NCBI RefSeq assembly: GCF_002741015.1
Contig: NZ_CP016617.1
Coordinates: 868,001 to 932,000 of the forward strand
DNA length: 64,000 nucleotides
Origin: Microvirga ossetica
GTDB taxonomy: Bacteria > Pseudomonadota > Alphaproteobacteria > Rhizobiales > Beijerinckiaceae
Direction of reading: 5' to 3'
This document shows positions 27,087-35,754 of the stretch, one piece after another (the first letter of the stretch is position 1; each line of letters begins with the position of its first letter). The position numbers and the translations under genes were made by a program. Under the pieces are notes generated by a model, which worked only from the letters and a program-made list of their open reading frames with translations, did no database searches and had not been told where the DNA came from.

Positions 27087-27520
27087 CGTCTCGCCCGGCC
27101 GACAAGGCGACGAAGACCGATGCAGTCGGCGCCTATAAGCAGATTCTGGCGGACCTGCTCGATCGCCGACCATCCGGGACGCGGCAACGCCTGGCCATTG
27201 CGCTCAACAAGAACCGCAGCTTCGTCTCGCAGATTACGAACCCGGTCTATCCGGTGCCGGTGCCGGTGCAGCACCTCTCGGTCATCTTCGAGGTCTGCCA
27301 CTTCTCGCCCGCGGAGCGGCAGGCCTTCCTGGACGCCTATCACGCCGCCCATCCGCGCCGCCTGGTGACGGCCGGGCACGGGCCGGCCACGCGGCGCATC
27401 ACCATCAATGTTCCCGACCTCGGCGACGCGAAACGCAATCGCGCCCTCGAAGACCTGATGGAAGAGATGGCCCGGCGCATCGCCCACATCATCCGCGCCT
27501 CAGAACGGAGGGAGCCATGA
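27083..27520 (+). CDS. Small HTH (XRE-like) protein embedded in the DHA kinase operon
   Basis: 145 residues overlapping ptsI upstream and dhaK downstream by four bases each. The N-terminal half has an XRE-like helix-turn-helix reading (RQRLAIALNKNRSFVSQITN, residues ~34-55), then VQHLSVIFEVCHFSPAERQAFLDAY, resembling regulators that count short repeats. The C-terminal ~50 residues are helical and charged (KRNRALEDLMEEMARRIAHI), possibly for dimerisation. It may be the operon's own regulator, sensing flux or phosphorelay state. I know no characterised homologue. Confidence 0.75.
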   Translation: MTSRPADKATKTDAVGAYKQILADLLDRRPSGTRQRLAIALNKNRSFVSQITNPVYPVPVPVQHLSVIFEVCHFSPAERQAFLDAYHAAHPRRLVTAGHGPATRRITINVPDLGDAKRNRALEDLMEEMARRIAHIIRASERREP

Positions 27521-28506
27521 AGAAGTTCGTCAACGATGTCGAGACGGTCCTGTCCGAAAGCCTCGACGGGTTCGCTGCCGCTCATGCGGACATCGTTGTC
27601 CTTGGGCCCGAGCGAAAGTTCGTCAGGCGCCGCTCCCTCACGCACGGCAAGGTTGCGCTGATCTCGGGCGGCGGATCGGGCCACGAGCCGCTTCATGCTG
27701 GCTTCGTCGGACTTGGGATGCTCGACGCGGCGTGCCCCGGCCAGGTATTCACCTCGCCGACACCGGACCAGATGGTGGAAGCCGCCGAGGCTGTCGACAC
27801 CGGCGCCGGATGCCTCTTCATCGTCAAGAACTATGAAGGCGACGTGATGAACTTCGAGATGGCCGTCGAGATGGCGGGCCGCAAGGTCCTGACAGTCGTC
27901 ACAGATGATGACGTCGCGGTCGAGAACTCCCTCTACACGACCGGCCGGCGGGGCGTCGCCGGCACCCTCGTCGTTGAGAAAATGGTCGGCGCAGCCGCCG
28001 AGGCAAAGGCAGGTCTCGCAGAGCTCCAGACGCTCGGACAGCAGGTCAATAGCCAAACCCGCTCGATGGGCGTTGCACTGACATCCTGCACCGTACCGGC
28101 GGCCGGAAAGCCGACTTTCGAGATTTCAGACGACGAGATGGAGTTTGGCGTCGGGATCCATGGCGAACCGGGTCGGCGCCGTGTGCGCCTCGAGAAGGCG
28201 GATCGGATTGCCGAGGACTTGATGGCGCCGATCCTGGCGGATCTTGCGATCAGACCGGGCACCCCGGTCCTTCTCCTCGTGAATGGCTTCGGCGGCACGC
28301 CCGCAATGGAGCTTTACCTGATGTTCGACAGCGCGAAGCGCCTCCTCGACAACGCCGGCGCAATCCTGGCTCGCTCGCTCGTCGGCCCCTATGTGACCTC
28401 GCTCGACATGGCCGGCTGTTCCCTCACGGTGACAGTGCTGGATGACGTCTTGATTCGGCTTTGGGATCAGCCAGTGCACACGGCCGCGTTGCGATGGGGC
28501 GCGTAA
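27517..28506 (+). CDS. dhaK: Dihydroxyacetone kinase substrate-binding subunit DhaK
   Basis: 329 residues, full length. The catalytic His that binds dihydroxyacetone covalently is in FGVGIHGEPGRRR (~residue 213). Other landmarks are KVALISGGGSGHEPLHAGFVG, CPGQVFTSPTPDQM, KNYEGDVMNF, and the late LVNGFGGTPAMELY. It would receive phosphate from DhaL-ADP and form dihydroxyacetone phosphate for glycolysis. It is the last gene of the operon. Confidence 0.95.
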   Translation: MKKFVNDVETVLSESLDGFAAAHADIVVLGPERKFVRRRSLTHGKVALISGGGSGHEPLHAGFVGLGMLDAACPGQVFTSPTPDQMVEAAEAVDTGAGCLFIVKNYEGDVMNFEMAVEMAGRKVLTVVTDDDVAVENSLYTTGRRGVAGTLVVEKMVGAAAEAKAGLAELQTLGQQVNSQTRSMGVALTSCTVPAAGKPTFEISDDEMEFGVGIHGEPGRRRVRLEKADRIAEDLMAPILADLAIRPGTPVLLLVNGFGGTPAMELYLMFDSAKRLLDNAGAILARSLVGPYVTSLDMAGCSLTVTVLDDVLIRLWDQPVHTAALRWGA

Positions 28507-28707
28507 CCTCGCCGTGATTTCCCTCGCCTTGGATGGTACCGTCAGCTTAACCAGAGGGTGACGGAATGCTGGGAAATGAGGATTGGAGCCGACCCGTCAT
28601 GCCCGCAACGCCAGCCATCGACTTTGTGCGCCATTCAGATGTGGCCCGCGTGACCGTGTTGCACGAATCGACCGAGGGATGGATTTCACCTGACCTCGCC
28701 TAATGTC

Positions 28708-29020
28708 AGGCGACTCGGATGGATTTCGGGCGCCCAAGCTCAAGCATGCGGTTCAAGGCATGGATGGCGATAGCCACCTCCGTCCTGCGACGCCGATCGT
28801 CCGCGAGTGCAAGGTGTCCCCGATCACTCGTTTCAGCCGGCTGATGGAGGCCTCCACCAAAGCCCGGCGAGTGTACCCGGATCTCTTCTGCCAGCCCATG
28901 CGTCCATGCTCGGCCATGCTGTGGAGATGCCGATCGCGCTGGGTCGGAGCATTCTCTGCCGTATCACTCGGCGCGGCAGTCGCTCGTGGTGGAACGATCA
29001 CTTGCGCGAGCGTGTTGCAC
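28708..29020 (-). pseudogene. IS5-family transposase, C-terminal relic
   Basis: The minus strand reads VIVPPRATAAPSDTAENAPT, then RDRHLHSMAEHGRMGWQK, SGYTRRALVEASISRLKRV, the usual end of IS5-type DDE transposases with the late catalytic Glu in ALVE. A frameshift follows, after which NRMLELGRPKSIRVA and a stop appear in another frame near 28710-28750. The catalytic Asp-containing parts are gone. Confidence 0.75.
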
Positions 29021-29257
29021 GGACCGGTGAGATCACGCAGACCGTCCTATGCCCCCGTTTAGCTGGACGATCATGCCGAAGGGCAGCATCAATATCTTGA
29101 GCTGGCAGCTCACGGATGACGGAGCATCGGGCATAGTCCCAAGAGTCCCGGACGACCCGCCGCATCCCGAGATTTCCATGCTCCCGCGGTTCGAGACGAT
29201 CCTCATGATGTACGGGGCGGACTCCACGACTAACCGTCGCCATCATGGGGGTTGGCA

Positions 29258-29283
29258 AAGAAAAGGCCCCGCTAGGGAGCCTG
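29258..29283 (-). terminator. Possible Rho-independent terminator on the minus strand
   Basis: Read on the minus strand, AGGCTCC and GGGGCCT at 29265-29283 can form a ~7-base-pair stem with a short loop, followed by TTTTCTTT. It faces away from 30295-32168 and is over 1 kb from that pair, so which transcript it would end is unclear. Confidence 0.4.
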
Positions 29284-29484
29284 AGTTTCAGGGAGGACCA
29301 ATGAACTCCCAGCCCATGGCCAGTGTCATCCCGGCACTTGGGCAGGTCAATTCACCAAGTCTTTCAGACTGTTAAGAGACAACGATCCTGTGCCTGAGCG
29401 TGCGGGAACGCACCGCCAACATGGTCGCCCAGTGTCATCCTCTCTGGGTCGTTAGTGCCTCATCCCTGGCTGGAGAGATGGACA

Positions 29485-29634
29485 ATGACCATGAGAGGCA
29501 GAGAGCTTTCCAACGAGACTTTACCTGATCTGGCCGATGTTGACCTTGCACCGCGCTCACCCGTTGCACTGTATCTGGTCGGAACTGTGGTGGTCATGAA
29601 TGTCTGTGCGACCGTGCTGTCGCTGATGGCTTGA
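29485..29634 (+). CDS. Small putative membrane protein
   Basis: A 49-residue open frame (MTMRGRELSNETLPDLADVD) with a single hydrophobic C-terminal segment (PVALYLVGTVVVMNVCATVL) and a GGAG about ten bases before the ATG. An acidic head and one membrane anchor are typical of small membrane proteins, but the surrounding DNA is full of relics, so it may also be a fragment. Function unknown. Confidence 0.4.
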   Translation: MTMRGRELSNETLPDLADVDLAPRSPVALYLVGTVVVMNVCATVLSLMA

Positions 29635-29681
29635 CCACCCTGATAGCGCTGCCTGAGCGCGCCTATCTCGCAGGGTCATCG

Positions 29682-29980
29682 ATGAGACAATTGCAGCTGG
29701 TGTGTGCTGCTATCGTCGTCATGGGCGTTGGCTCTGGCGCACTGGCCCAGAGCATCCTCTGACCTTGCGGATGGTCTGTCGTCAGGCCCGAGGGGTGGTT
29801 TCCGCCGAAGGTGTCATCGTCCTCAACACCAGCCCGATAACTTATGACCGTTATGTTGCTGCGGGTAGCTCATACGTTGTGGGTGAGGTCTTGGACCCTG
29901 CTTGGGTTCCAACAGCAGATACCCCGCAGTGCCCGATTGGGTATCGTTGTGTGCAACGCGCAAGGCCTTCGGGAAGTTGA
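29682..29980 (+). pseudogene. Small secreted hypothetical protein, frameshifted
   Basis: An ATG at 29682 gives a clean signal peptide (MRQLQLVCAAIVVMG... ALAQS) that stops at 29762. A frame shifted by one base continues directly (PLTLRMVCRQARGVVSAEG, ITYDRYVAAGS, TADTPQCPIGYRC). Small exported alphaproteobacterial proteins with this LRxxC...ARG...TYDR...DTPQC...GY.C pattern are familiar to me as hypothetical proteins. The two pieces therefore form one gene broken by a single-base indel near 29755. Confidence 0.6.
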
Positions 29981-30294
29981 GGGCGCTTCCGCAACTCGCG
30001 TCTGATCGACAATCCACAGGGCGAGCCTGCCGTTGAGGAAGGGTGTTCGTAATGATCCGCTTTCTGTGCAGCACGGAGAGATATCCGTGGCGAAGTACAT
30101 GTCCGTGACGGTGGCATCGTCGCCATTCGTCAGGATGATGTGGGGGCGGGCCTCATGCTTCTATCCACTGTCGGGATAAGGTAGGCGGGCATGGAGATGC
30201 CCTTGATGGGAACGTGCATCGGATCGATGAGAATGTGCGACACCAAGGAAACTCAATCAGATCACAGCATCTCAGGCGTTCGGGTCGTTCCGGT

Positions 30295-31242
30295 TCAGAG
30301 AGAGTACAGGTCAAGAGCCCCGCTGAAGCGGGTCCGATACTGGTCGAGGCGTCGCTCATCCTTCTCATCGGCGGCCCGCTCGATGAATGGGGCGTAGTTG
30401 ATGACGTTGATGGCCTTGAGGATCGGCGCCATCTTGCGGATCTCTGCCTCGCTCGACCCATATCCGCCCAGAAAGGCCTGCTTGGCATCAACCGATAGAT
30501 CGTGCAGCGACAAAGCCAGATCCCAATACGGCGCAATGTTGGAGGAGCAGAACTCCCAGTCAATCACGGCAGTGACCTCGCCCGCCTCATCGACCATGAC
30601 GTTCTTGAGCCGCATGTCACCGTGGTTGAGAACTGGATCGGCGTCCAGGTTCTCGATCCCACTCAAGGTCTCATGCAAACTTTTGAGCTGTGACTTCGAC
30701 AGCATCTTGTTGGCCGCAAGCACCTTGAGACGTTGCTCGACATTCAGCTCGCGCTTGAGATACTCGGCCCAAGTCTCCTTGCGTGAGAGCTGATTGTTCG
30801 ACCAGTCGAAGGTGTGCCCGAAGCCGCTGGTCGGAATGGTGTGGATCAGCGCCGTCAGGCGTCCCATTTCGCGCAGGATTGCCATCCGCTCCGGGTGGTG
30901 GGTTGCCTCGCTGCCCACGACCTTGCGCGACACCATATACGGAATCGGCACAGCATCGGCACCAACCTCAAGCACCTCGGGTACCGGCACGCCGACCTCC
31001 TGGGCGCGGGCGATCGCCCACTGCTCTTTCAGATACTCCTTGACCTTGGCTGGCTGTGGGTTCATCCGGACGATGAAGTCGCCGTCCCTGTGGTTGGCCT
31101 CGAAGACGAAGTTGCTGATGCCTCCACCCATCGGGCTGATGCGCTTGGGCTTGGACCCGAAATGATGGGTGATGATCGCCCGGGCCATGGCCCGGGCCTG
31201 ACGCTCATCGACACTCGGAGGCTCCGGCATGCCGTCGGTCAA
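30295..31242 (-). CDS. Aminoglycoside-phosphotransferase-like kinase (APH/choline kinase fold)
   Basis: 315 residues. The kinase-like core shows FVFEANHRDGDFIVRMNP (N-lobe), the Brenner motif VLNHGDMRLKNVMV with catalytic Asp, and the metal-binding VIDWEFCSSNIAPYWDLAL. The family phosphorylates small molecules such as choline, homoserine, sugars or antibiotics. Its start overlaps the stop of the HAD gene by four bases, so the pair likely acts in one pathway (phosphorylation and dephosphorylation of one metabolite). Resistance is not implied. Substrate unknown. Confidence 0.85.
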   Translation of the reverse strand: MTDGMPEPPSVDERQARAMARAIITHHFGSKPKRISPMGGGISNFVFEANHRDGDFIVRMNPQPAKVKEYLKEQWAIARAQEVGVPVPEVLEVGADAVPIPYMVSRKVVGSEATHHPERMAILREMGRLTALIHTIPTSGFGHTFDWSNNQLSRKETWAEYLKRELNVEQRLKVLAANKMLSKSQLKSLHETLSGIENLDADPVLNHGDMRLKNVMVDEAGEVTAVIDWEFCSSNIAPYWDLALSLHDLSVDAKQAFLGGYGSSEAEIRKMAPILKAINVINYAPFIERAADEKDERRLDQYRTRFSGALDLYSL

Positions 31243-32168
31243 AGCTGTGCTCGCCGTTGCAACTCGGCCAGCCGGAACAGCAGTGCCCCGAGCTCGAGCG
31301 AGTCCCTGACCTTTATCGTTGCCAGATGCCCCTTGTATTCCAGGGCGAGATCGCCGACCTGGACCGCAAGGCCAACCCCCCTCAGGAAACTGTCCATGGG
31401 TGTGTCGCCGGCCCCGACCGCGTGAGCGAGATCAATCCCGAGCAAGCTGGCAAGGGTCTGGGTGCCTGACAGCTTATCGACGCCTTTATGTGTGACGAAG
31501 TTCGAGCGCTTGGCGTGCTGGTACGCCATGAGCCGGTCCTCTTCGGCGTTGATCAGGAGAAGCATCATGCAGATGTCCTGCGCATGTAGGGTTTCTCCCA
31601 GCTCGGCGACGGACGTTGAAACAACCGCCGTGGCGCTGCGATACTTGGCCTGGATTGCCGCAATCCGTTCGGGCGCTGGTGTCCAGATCAACTCGCCCTG
31701 CGTCCAATCGCGGGGGTAATAGAACACGATCAGGTCATCGATGCCGTCACTGACCAGTCCCTGGATGCCAGTCAGGACCTCGTCGATTTCGGATGCCTCC
31801 AGCGGGAAGGCCTTGATCTCGTCGAAAGCAATCTCTCCTTCCCCCGTCTCATGGAGGTAGCCCATGAGGCTGCCGTTGAGAGAGATCAGCGGCAGCGGGG
31901 CGTTGGTAATGGCGTACCACTCCTGGCCGAAGGTGCGGATCACATTGAGCGGGAACCGCAGGGTGTTCAGGATCACCGGGCGGCCCAGGTCCCGCAGGTG
32001 TTTTAGGCCATGTGAGACTGCGTCAGGAATAACAACACGCCCCTCAAACTCGTGCACAGCCGTGCCATCGAGGTCAGTGATGACCGCGCCCTCACGGCCG
32101 AAACGTGAGCTCTCGACAAAGGTCCGCAAATCACCATCAATCGACACTTCGGAAGTCATGACGCCCAT
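31239..32168 (-). CDS. HAD-superfamily hydrolase
   Basis: 309 residues if it starts at the ATG at 32168; the ATG at 32159 is also possible, and no strong ribosome site decides. Motif I is AVITDLDGTAVHEFEG with the nucleophilic Asp, the motif II-like Asn/Thr is in PVILNTLRFPLN, a conserved Lys lies in FVTHKGVDK, and motif IV is AVGAGDTPMDSFL. The cap insertion and the late GDTPMD are like Cof-type sugar or polyol phosphatases. It is translationally coupled to the kinase-like gene downstream. Confidence 0.85.
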   Translation of the reverse strand: MGVMTSEVSIDGDLRTFVESSRFGREGAVITDLDGTAVHEFEGRVVIPDAVSHGLKHLRDLGRPVILNTLRFPLNVIRTFGQEWYAITNAPLPLISLNGSLMGYLHETGEGEIAFDEIKAFPLEASEIDEVLTGIQGLVSDGIDDLIVFYYPRDWTQGELIWTPAPERIAAIQAKYRSATAVVSTSVAELGETLHAQDICMMLLLINAEEDRLMAYQHAKRSNFVTHKGVDKLSGTQTLASLLGIDLAHAVGAGDTPMDSFLRGVGLAVQVGDLALEYKGHLATIKVRDSLELGALLFRLAELQRRAQL

Positions 32169-32498
32169 GATAGCCTGGTTGTGAATGGAAGCTGCGCCGG
32201 TCAACGTTCAAGTCGGCAATCCGTTCACCCGGCGCTCGACGGTGATCGGGACTGAGGCCATTCGCATCCCAAGCAAGAGCATTCGCGGCTTGGCTCATGA
32301 GGCATAGGCTATGGCCGATTTGTCCCATTCCGCGGCCGGCCTAATGGCGTGTGCTAGGTTAGGATCTTGAACAGGGGCGCACGCACGGTCTCTGGCTTTA
32401 CTCAGGATTGTTCCGCGCAAAAGCTCTTAGGGGAAATGGCCCGTCTTCTTTCGACAGATTCCCCTCTGGCCAAGACTGAGATCAGTACTGGACGCACA

Positions 32499-32741
32499 AT
32501 GAGCTCGGACGAGGGTGAACAATACCGCTCTCCAGAAGTTGCCCGGCTAGGGTGGGGCTTTATTGCCGGAGGCACCATGTTGAATGTTTGTTTTGGCACG
32601 CTCGCAGAAGCCGAGGATGCGGCGTGGTTCCTCACCAAGAAGACCCGCAGGAAATGGTGCGCCGTGCCGTTTCCGCAGGGCGGGCAAGGCAAATGGGCCA
32701 TCGAGGAGACGAAGCGGCCTTCGCTTTTAGTGGTGAAGTAG
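32499..32741 (+). CDS. Hypothetical protein
   Basis: 80 residues from the ATG at 32499 (MSSDEGEQYRSPEV), with a weak GGA upstream; longer in-frame starts exist at 32436 and earlier. The body has a plausible globular pattern (NVCFGTLAEAEDAAWFLTKK, RKWCAVPFPQ). No family is recognised and no partner gene is nearby. Confidence 0.45.
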   Translation: MSSDEGEQYRSPEVARLGWGFIAGGTMLNVCFGTLAEAEDAAWFLTKKTRRKWCAVPFPQGGQGKWAIEETKRPSLLVVK

Positions 32742-32811
32742 CTTTGTTACGGATGTCTCGCGCGTAGCGGCTGCGACGGTGATTGGGTCAGGTTGGAGGC
32801 GTTTCGGGAAC

Positions 32812-33096
32812 CTAAGGATCATGTCCCTCGTGGCGCGCGATTTCGTCCAGGACGAGCTGGCGATGCCTGCGCCACTTCTCAAGGAGAAGTTTATAGTTCT
32901 GAAGCAGTCTCTCGGCCTGCGTCGTGTCATGACCGTGTTCGGCCCTCCGCTCGATGGGGGCAATCTGCTCGACCACGAGCTTTTCGCCCGCGGCGATGTG
33001 AACATCTACCGTGGCGAGGTCCTCGCGGTCTTCCGAGCCCGGCTGACAGCGGTGCTGGAGCGCATGGCCGGAACATGGCGCTGGCGCCTGTTCCAT
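32812..33096 (-). CDS. Small helical (coiled-coil) hypothetical protein
   Basis: 94 residues from the ATG at 33096. From about residue 28 the sequence reads as a long amphipathic helix pair (LATVDVHIAAGEKLVVEQIA, HGHDTTQAERLLQNYKLLLE, RHRQLVLDEIA), a pattern I recognise from small rhizobial hypothetical proteins containing GHDTTQAE. The opposite strand also holds an open frame of similar length but without such conservation. Function unknown. Confidence 0.55.
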   Translation of the reverse strand: MEQAPAPCSGHALQHRCQPGSEDREDLATVDVHIAAGEKLVVEQIAPIERRAEHGHDTTQAERLLQNYKLLLEKWRRHRQLVLDEIARHEGHDP

Positions 33097-33180
33097 GGCT
33101 CGGAACCCGTCCCCGACCGTTGAGCGGCCGACCAGCTTGATGGCGGTCCCGACCACCCGGAAAGCTCCAGGAGCTTCCTC

Positions 33181-33399
33181 TCAGCCCGAGTAGTCGGTGT
33201 CGTCGTCGGCGGTTGCTCTCGGGTCCAGGTGCATCACCACGAAGAAGAGGCTCTTGTCGCGCTCGCTCTCGGAGAGGCGGATTGGGTGGATGGTCACAGG
33301 CTTCCAGCCACTCTTGGCCTCTTGATGGAGCCATTCGGCCAGCTCGGCGTCAGTAACCTCTCGGCGGAAGGCGGCATAACGGTCCATGGGGCACTCCAT
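33181..33399 (-). CDS. Small hypothetical protein
   Basis: 72 residues (MECPMDRYAAFRREVTDAEL... FFVVMHLDPRATADDDTDYSG). Composition is acidic and soluble. A second ATG four residues in (33387) is equally likely as start. No family recognised; the neighbours on both sides are also small or uncharacterised genes. Confidence 0.4.
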   Translation of the reverse strand: MECPMDRYAAFRREVTDAELAEWLHQEAKSGWKPVTIHPIRLSESERDKSLFFVVMHLDPRATADDDTDYSG

Positions 33400-33630
33400 A
33401 ACTGGGTCACACTTCGGCAGCCGCTATCGTCTCACATCGTCAGTCGTCATCTCCACAGGGTTTCTCGTGTGCGGGGCGGTCGGACACGCGATCGTACCCA
33501 GTTTAGGTAGATGACAGCCTCTCTTCGAATGTGCCGCCAGCCCGCCCGAACCCGCCGCCATTCCGCTTGCGTCAAACGCTCGGCGGATCCCGGTGCCGCT
33601 GAACACAGCTCCGAAAGGTCCGGATCGAGG

Positions 33631-34218
33631 TTAGACTGGCCCTCCCGGCCCTCTTGGGACATCGCGCCAGTAATCCCACAGCTCCTGCTCGCGTTTCCTG
33701 TCCGGCCAGAGCAGGTCATCCCCGTAGAAGGCAGGGGCACCTCGCACCTGCTCTTCGGTGATGTCGGTGCGATAGCCGTGAAACCCTGTGTCGTAGGTGA
33801 GCTTCTCCCACGGGACGGTGTGATGATGGACTCCGACACCCAGGAAGCCCCCGAATGTCACGTCGACGTAAATCACCCGGCCGCTCACCTTCTCGATCAA
33901 CAACCGCTTGATGGTGCCGATCCGGTGCCCCTGGGTATCGTACACCGCCGTGCCCTCGACACGGTCGCTTTCGATGACGGGCTTGGATGAGGCGTGCTGG
34001 GGAAGCGACCCCGAGAGATAGAAGCCGTTCTCCAGCACCCCGAACTCCACGACGGCTTCGTTGACGTCCAGGGGCCAGGGCTCATCGGGGGCGATCTGCC
34101 GCTCCAGGGTCCAAGGGCCATCCGTCGCCGGAAGTCCCGCCGCATCGTGATCGCCAGTGATGCCGCGCAGATCAGGAGCACTTGCCGAGTGGAACACGTA
34201 ATACGTGGTTCGTCTCAT
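33631..34218 (-). CDS. PRC-barrel domain protein
   Basis: 195 residues from the ATG at 34218, which has a strong GGGAGGGG site. A PRC-barrel-like segment is visible at residues ~90-150 (SDRVEGTAVYDTQGHRIGTI, RLLIEKVSGRVIYVDVTFGG, HHHTVPWEKLTYD). The first 80 residues are of unknown type and the end is polar (RKREQELWDYWRDVPRG). PRC-barrel proteins in these bacteria are mostly stress or envelope related; the role here is not known. Confidence 0.8.
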   Translation of the reverse strand: MRRTTYYVFHSASAPDLRGITGDHDAAGLPATDGPWTLERQIAPDEPWPLDVNEAVVEFGVLENGFYLSGSLPQHASSKPVIESDRVEGTAVYDTQGHRIGTIKRLLIEKVSGRVIYVDVTFGGFLGVGVHHHTVPWEKLTYDTGFHGYRTDITEEQVRGAPAFYGDDLLWPDRKREQELWDYWRDVPRGPGGPV

Positions 34219-34378
34219 GAGCCCCTCCCTTTCACCGGGATCGGCAACCTCTGTACATTCACTCATGATCAGCGTGAAAACGCAAAGACCGGTCGTTCAG
34301 GTCCGGTTCCGAGGACCAGAATGTGAACCCGAGCCAAGTGTGACCGAGCCTGTCACGGCTGGCACCTGCCAACGTCTG

Positions 34379-35584
34379 TTACTGCTGCATTGCCAGGCGG
34401 GCGGGCACGATCTGCTGGGCTCCCAAGATCACTGGCTGGGCGTGTCTGACGCTCGGCGTTGCGCCATCGACTGGGGCAGATGTCAACAGCGACGGCAACT
34501 CCTTCAGCCACATGAAGGGGCCGTCCAGCGGCGCGATGGCCACGAGCTGTTCTCCCGTGCCTGGAGGAGAGATGGCCTTCACCTCGTTAGCTGGGGATGG
34601 GCAGGTGCCTGTCCCAAGACAGGCCAGGCGTGTCGCACGCGCCGGCGTGATCACATGCTCCAGCCCGGCATAGGCCAGAGCCTCGGGACGGCTCACCTCA
34701 CCCAGCGACACGCCGCGGCGCCAGAGGGCAGTGAAGGATGGGTGCTGCCCGCCATCCACATAGGTGGTCCGGATGGCCGCCCTGCCCTCCTCCAGCAACA
34801 CCGCCATGTGATCCTCTTCCATGGCCCGGTAGGCCAGCACCCCTGCTTCGGTCTCCGGGCTCCTGGCCCGTCGGAATGCATATTGCCCCGCCGCGACGCC
34901 CACGACGGGTTCTTCCCGGGTCGCGTCGAAGCGATCCGAGCCCTCCTTGAGCTGGCGCCAGAATGCGATGTCCGGGTCCAGGCGGTGCCGGACGAGGTTT
35001 TCTGCGGTCATGCGAAACGGATAGGCTTGCAGCTGGATGGTTTTCTGGCCGCCTCTGAAGGCCTCCCGCATGAGGGCATAGATCTCAGACATGCCTGTGT
35101 CCGTCATGGCATAGCAACCGGCGGAGGAGCAGGTTCCGTGAACCATCAGGGCGGACCCGGTGGCCCCCTGAGCCCGGTCGTAGGCATTGGGAAACCCGGT
35201 GTCGAAGGAGAGATAGTGCTTGGAGTTCGGGTTCATCTGGGAGGCGCTGACGGCATAAAAGCCTTCCGGGGTCTGCCGGTCGCCCTCCTTCTGCTTGGGC
35301 CCAAGTTGGCCTGACCAGCGGCAGATAGGGAACGTCTTGAGGCGAATATACCGCCCGCTTGTGCTGCGCTTCCAGACTTCCAGCTCCGCTTCCTTCTTGT
35401 AGATGCGGATCAGCATCGGTTCTGCGGGAGAGGTGTTCTTCCCCCGCATCAGAGCCACCGTTGCTGGCGGGATAGGAGCTTCGTGCTTCAGATATCCCGA
35501 TGCAGCCTGCACGGCCTGACCCAGCAGGGCAGCGACCATGAGGGCCAGGACAGGCAGATGTGCACATCTGAGCATGGAGATCAT
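34379..35584 (-). CDS. L,D-transpeptidase-family protein (YafK-like)
   Basis: 401 residues with a signal peptide (LRCAHLPVLALMVAALLGQ, cut near VQAA). The YkuD/YafK catalytic motif is intact: ALMVHGTCSSAGCYAMTD (His and Cys at about residues 150-160). TPEGFYAVSASQMNP precedes it, as in YafK. The C-terminal ~200 residues are extra. Predicted role: crosslinking or lipoprotein anchoring on peptidoglycan in the periplasm. Starts at 35584 and 35575 are both possible. Confidence 0.85.
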   Translation of the reverse strand: MISMLRCAHLPVLALMVAALLGQAVQAASGYLKHEAPIPPATVALMRGKNTSPAEPMLIRIYKKEAELEVWKRSTSGRYIRLKTFPICRWSGQLGPKQKEGDRQTPEGFYAVSASQMNPNSKHYLSFDTGFPNAYDRAQGATGSALMVHGTCSSAGCYAMTDTGMSEIYALMREAFRGGQKTIQLQAYPFRMTAENLVRHRLDPDIAFWRQLKEGSDRFDATREEPVVGVAAGQYAFRRARSPETEAGVLAYRAMEEDHMAVLLEEGRAAIRTTYVDGGQHPSFTALWRRGVSLGEVSRPEALAYAGLEHVITPARATRLACLGTGTCPSPANEVKAISPPGTGEQLVAIAPLDGPFMWLKELPSLLTSAPVDGATPSVRHAQPVILGAQQIVPARLAMQQ

Positions 35585-35754
35585 GGGCGGCTTTCGGCTG
35601 CGGGAGCACAAAGGGCATCTATCACTTAAGCAGTAGGATGGATCAGCCATTCGCAGGCAATTGCGGCAACAAGTGGCTGGCTCTGGGCTCGGAGAGCCCG
35701 ATCGGGGACCAGGAGGATCCGAGGGGCGGCCCTCATGGAGGTGTCGCTTGGCCC

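Noticed and set aside
28599..28703. A 34-codon frame after dhaK
   Set aside because: Too short, no ribosome site of note, and it lies next to an IS5 relic. More likely non-coding.
30295..31242. An antibiotic-resistance gene
   Set aside because: The protein has the aminoglycoside-phosphotransferase-like fold, but this fold is used by many metabolic kinases, and nothing else in the region suggests resistance.
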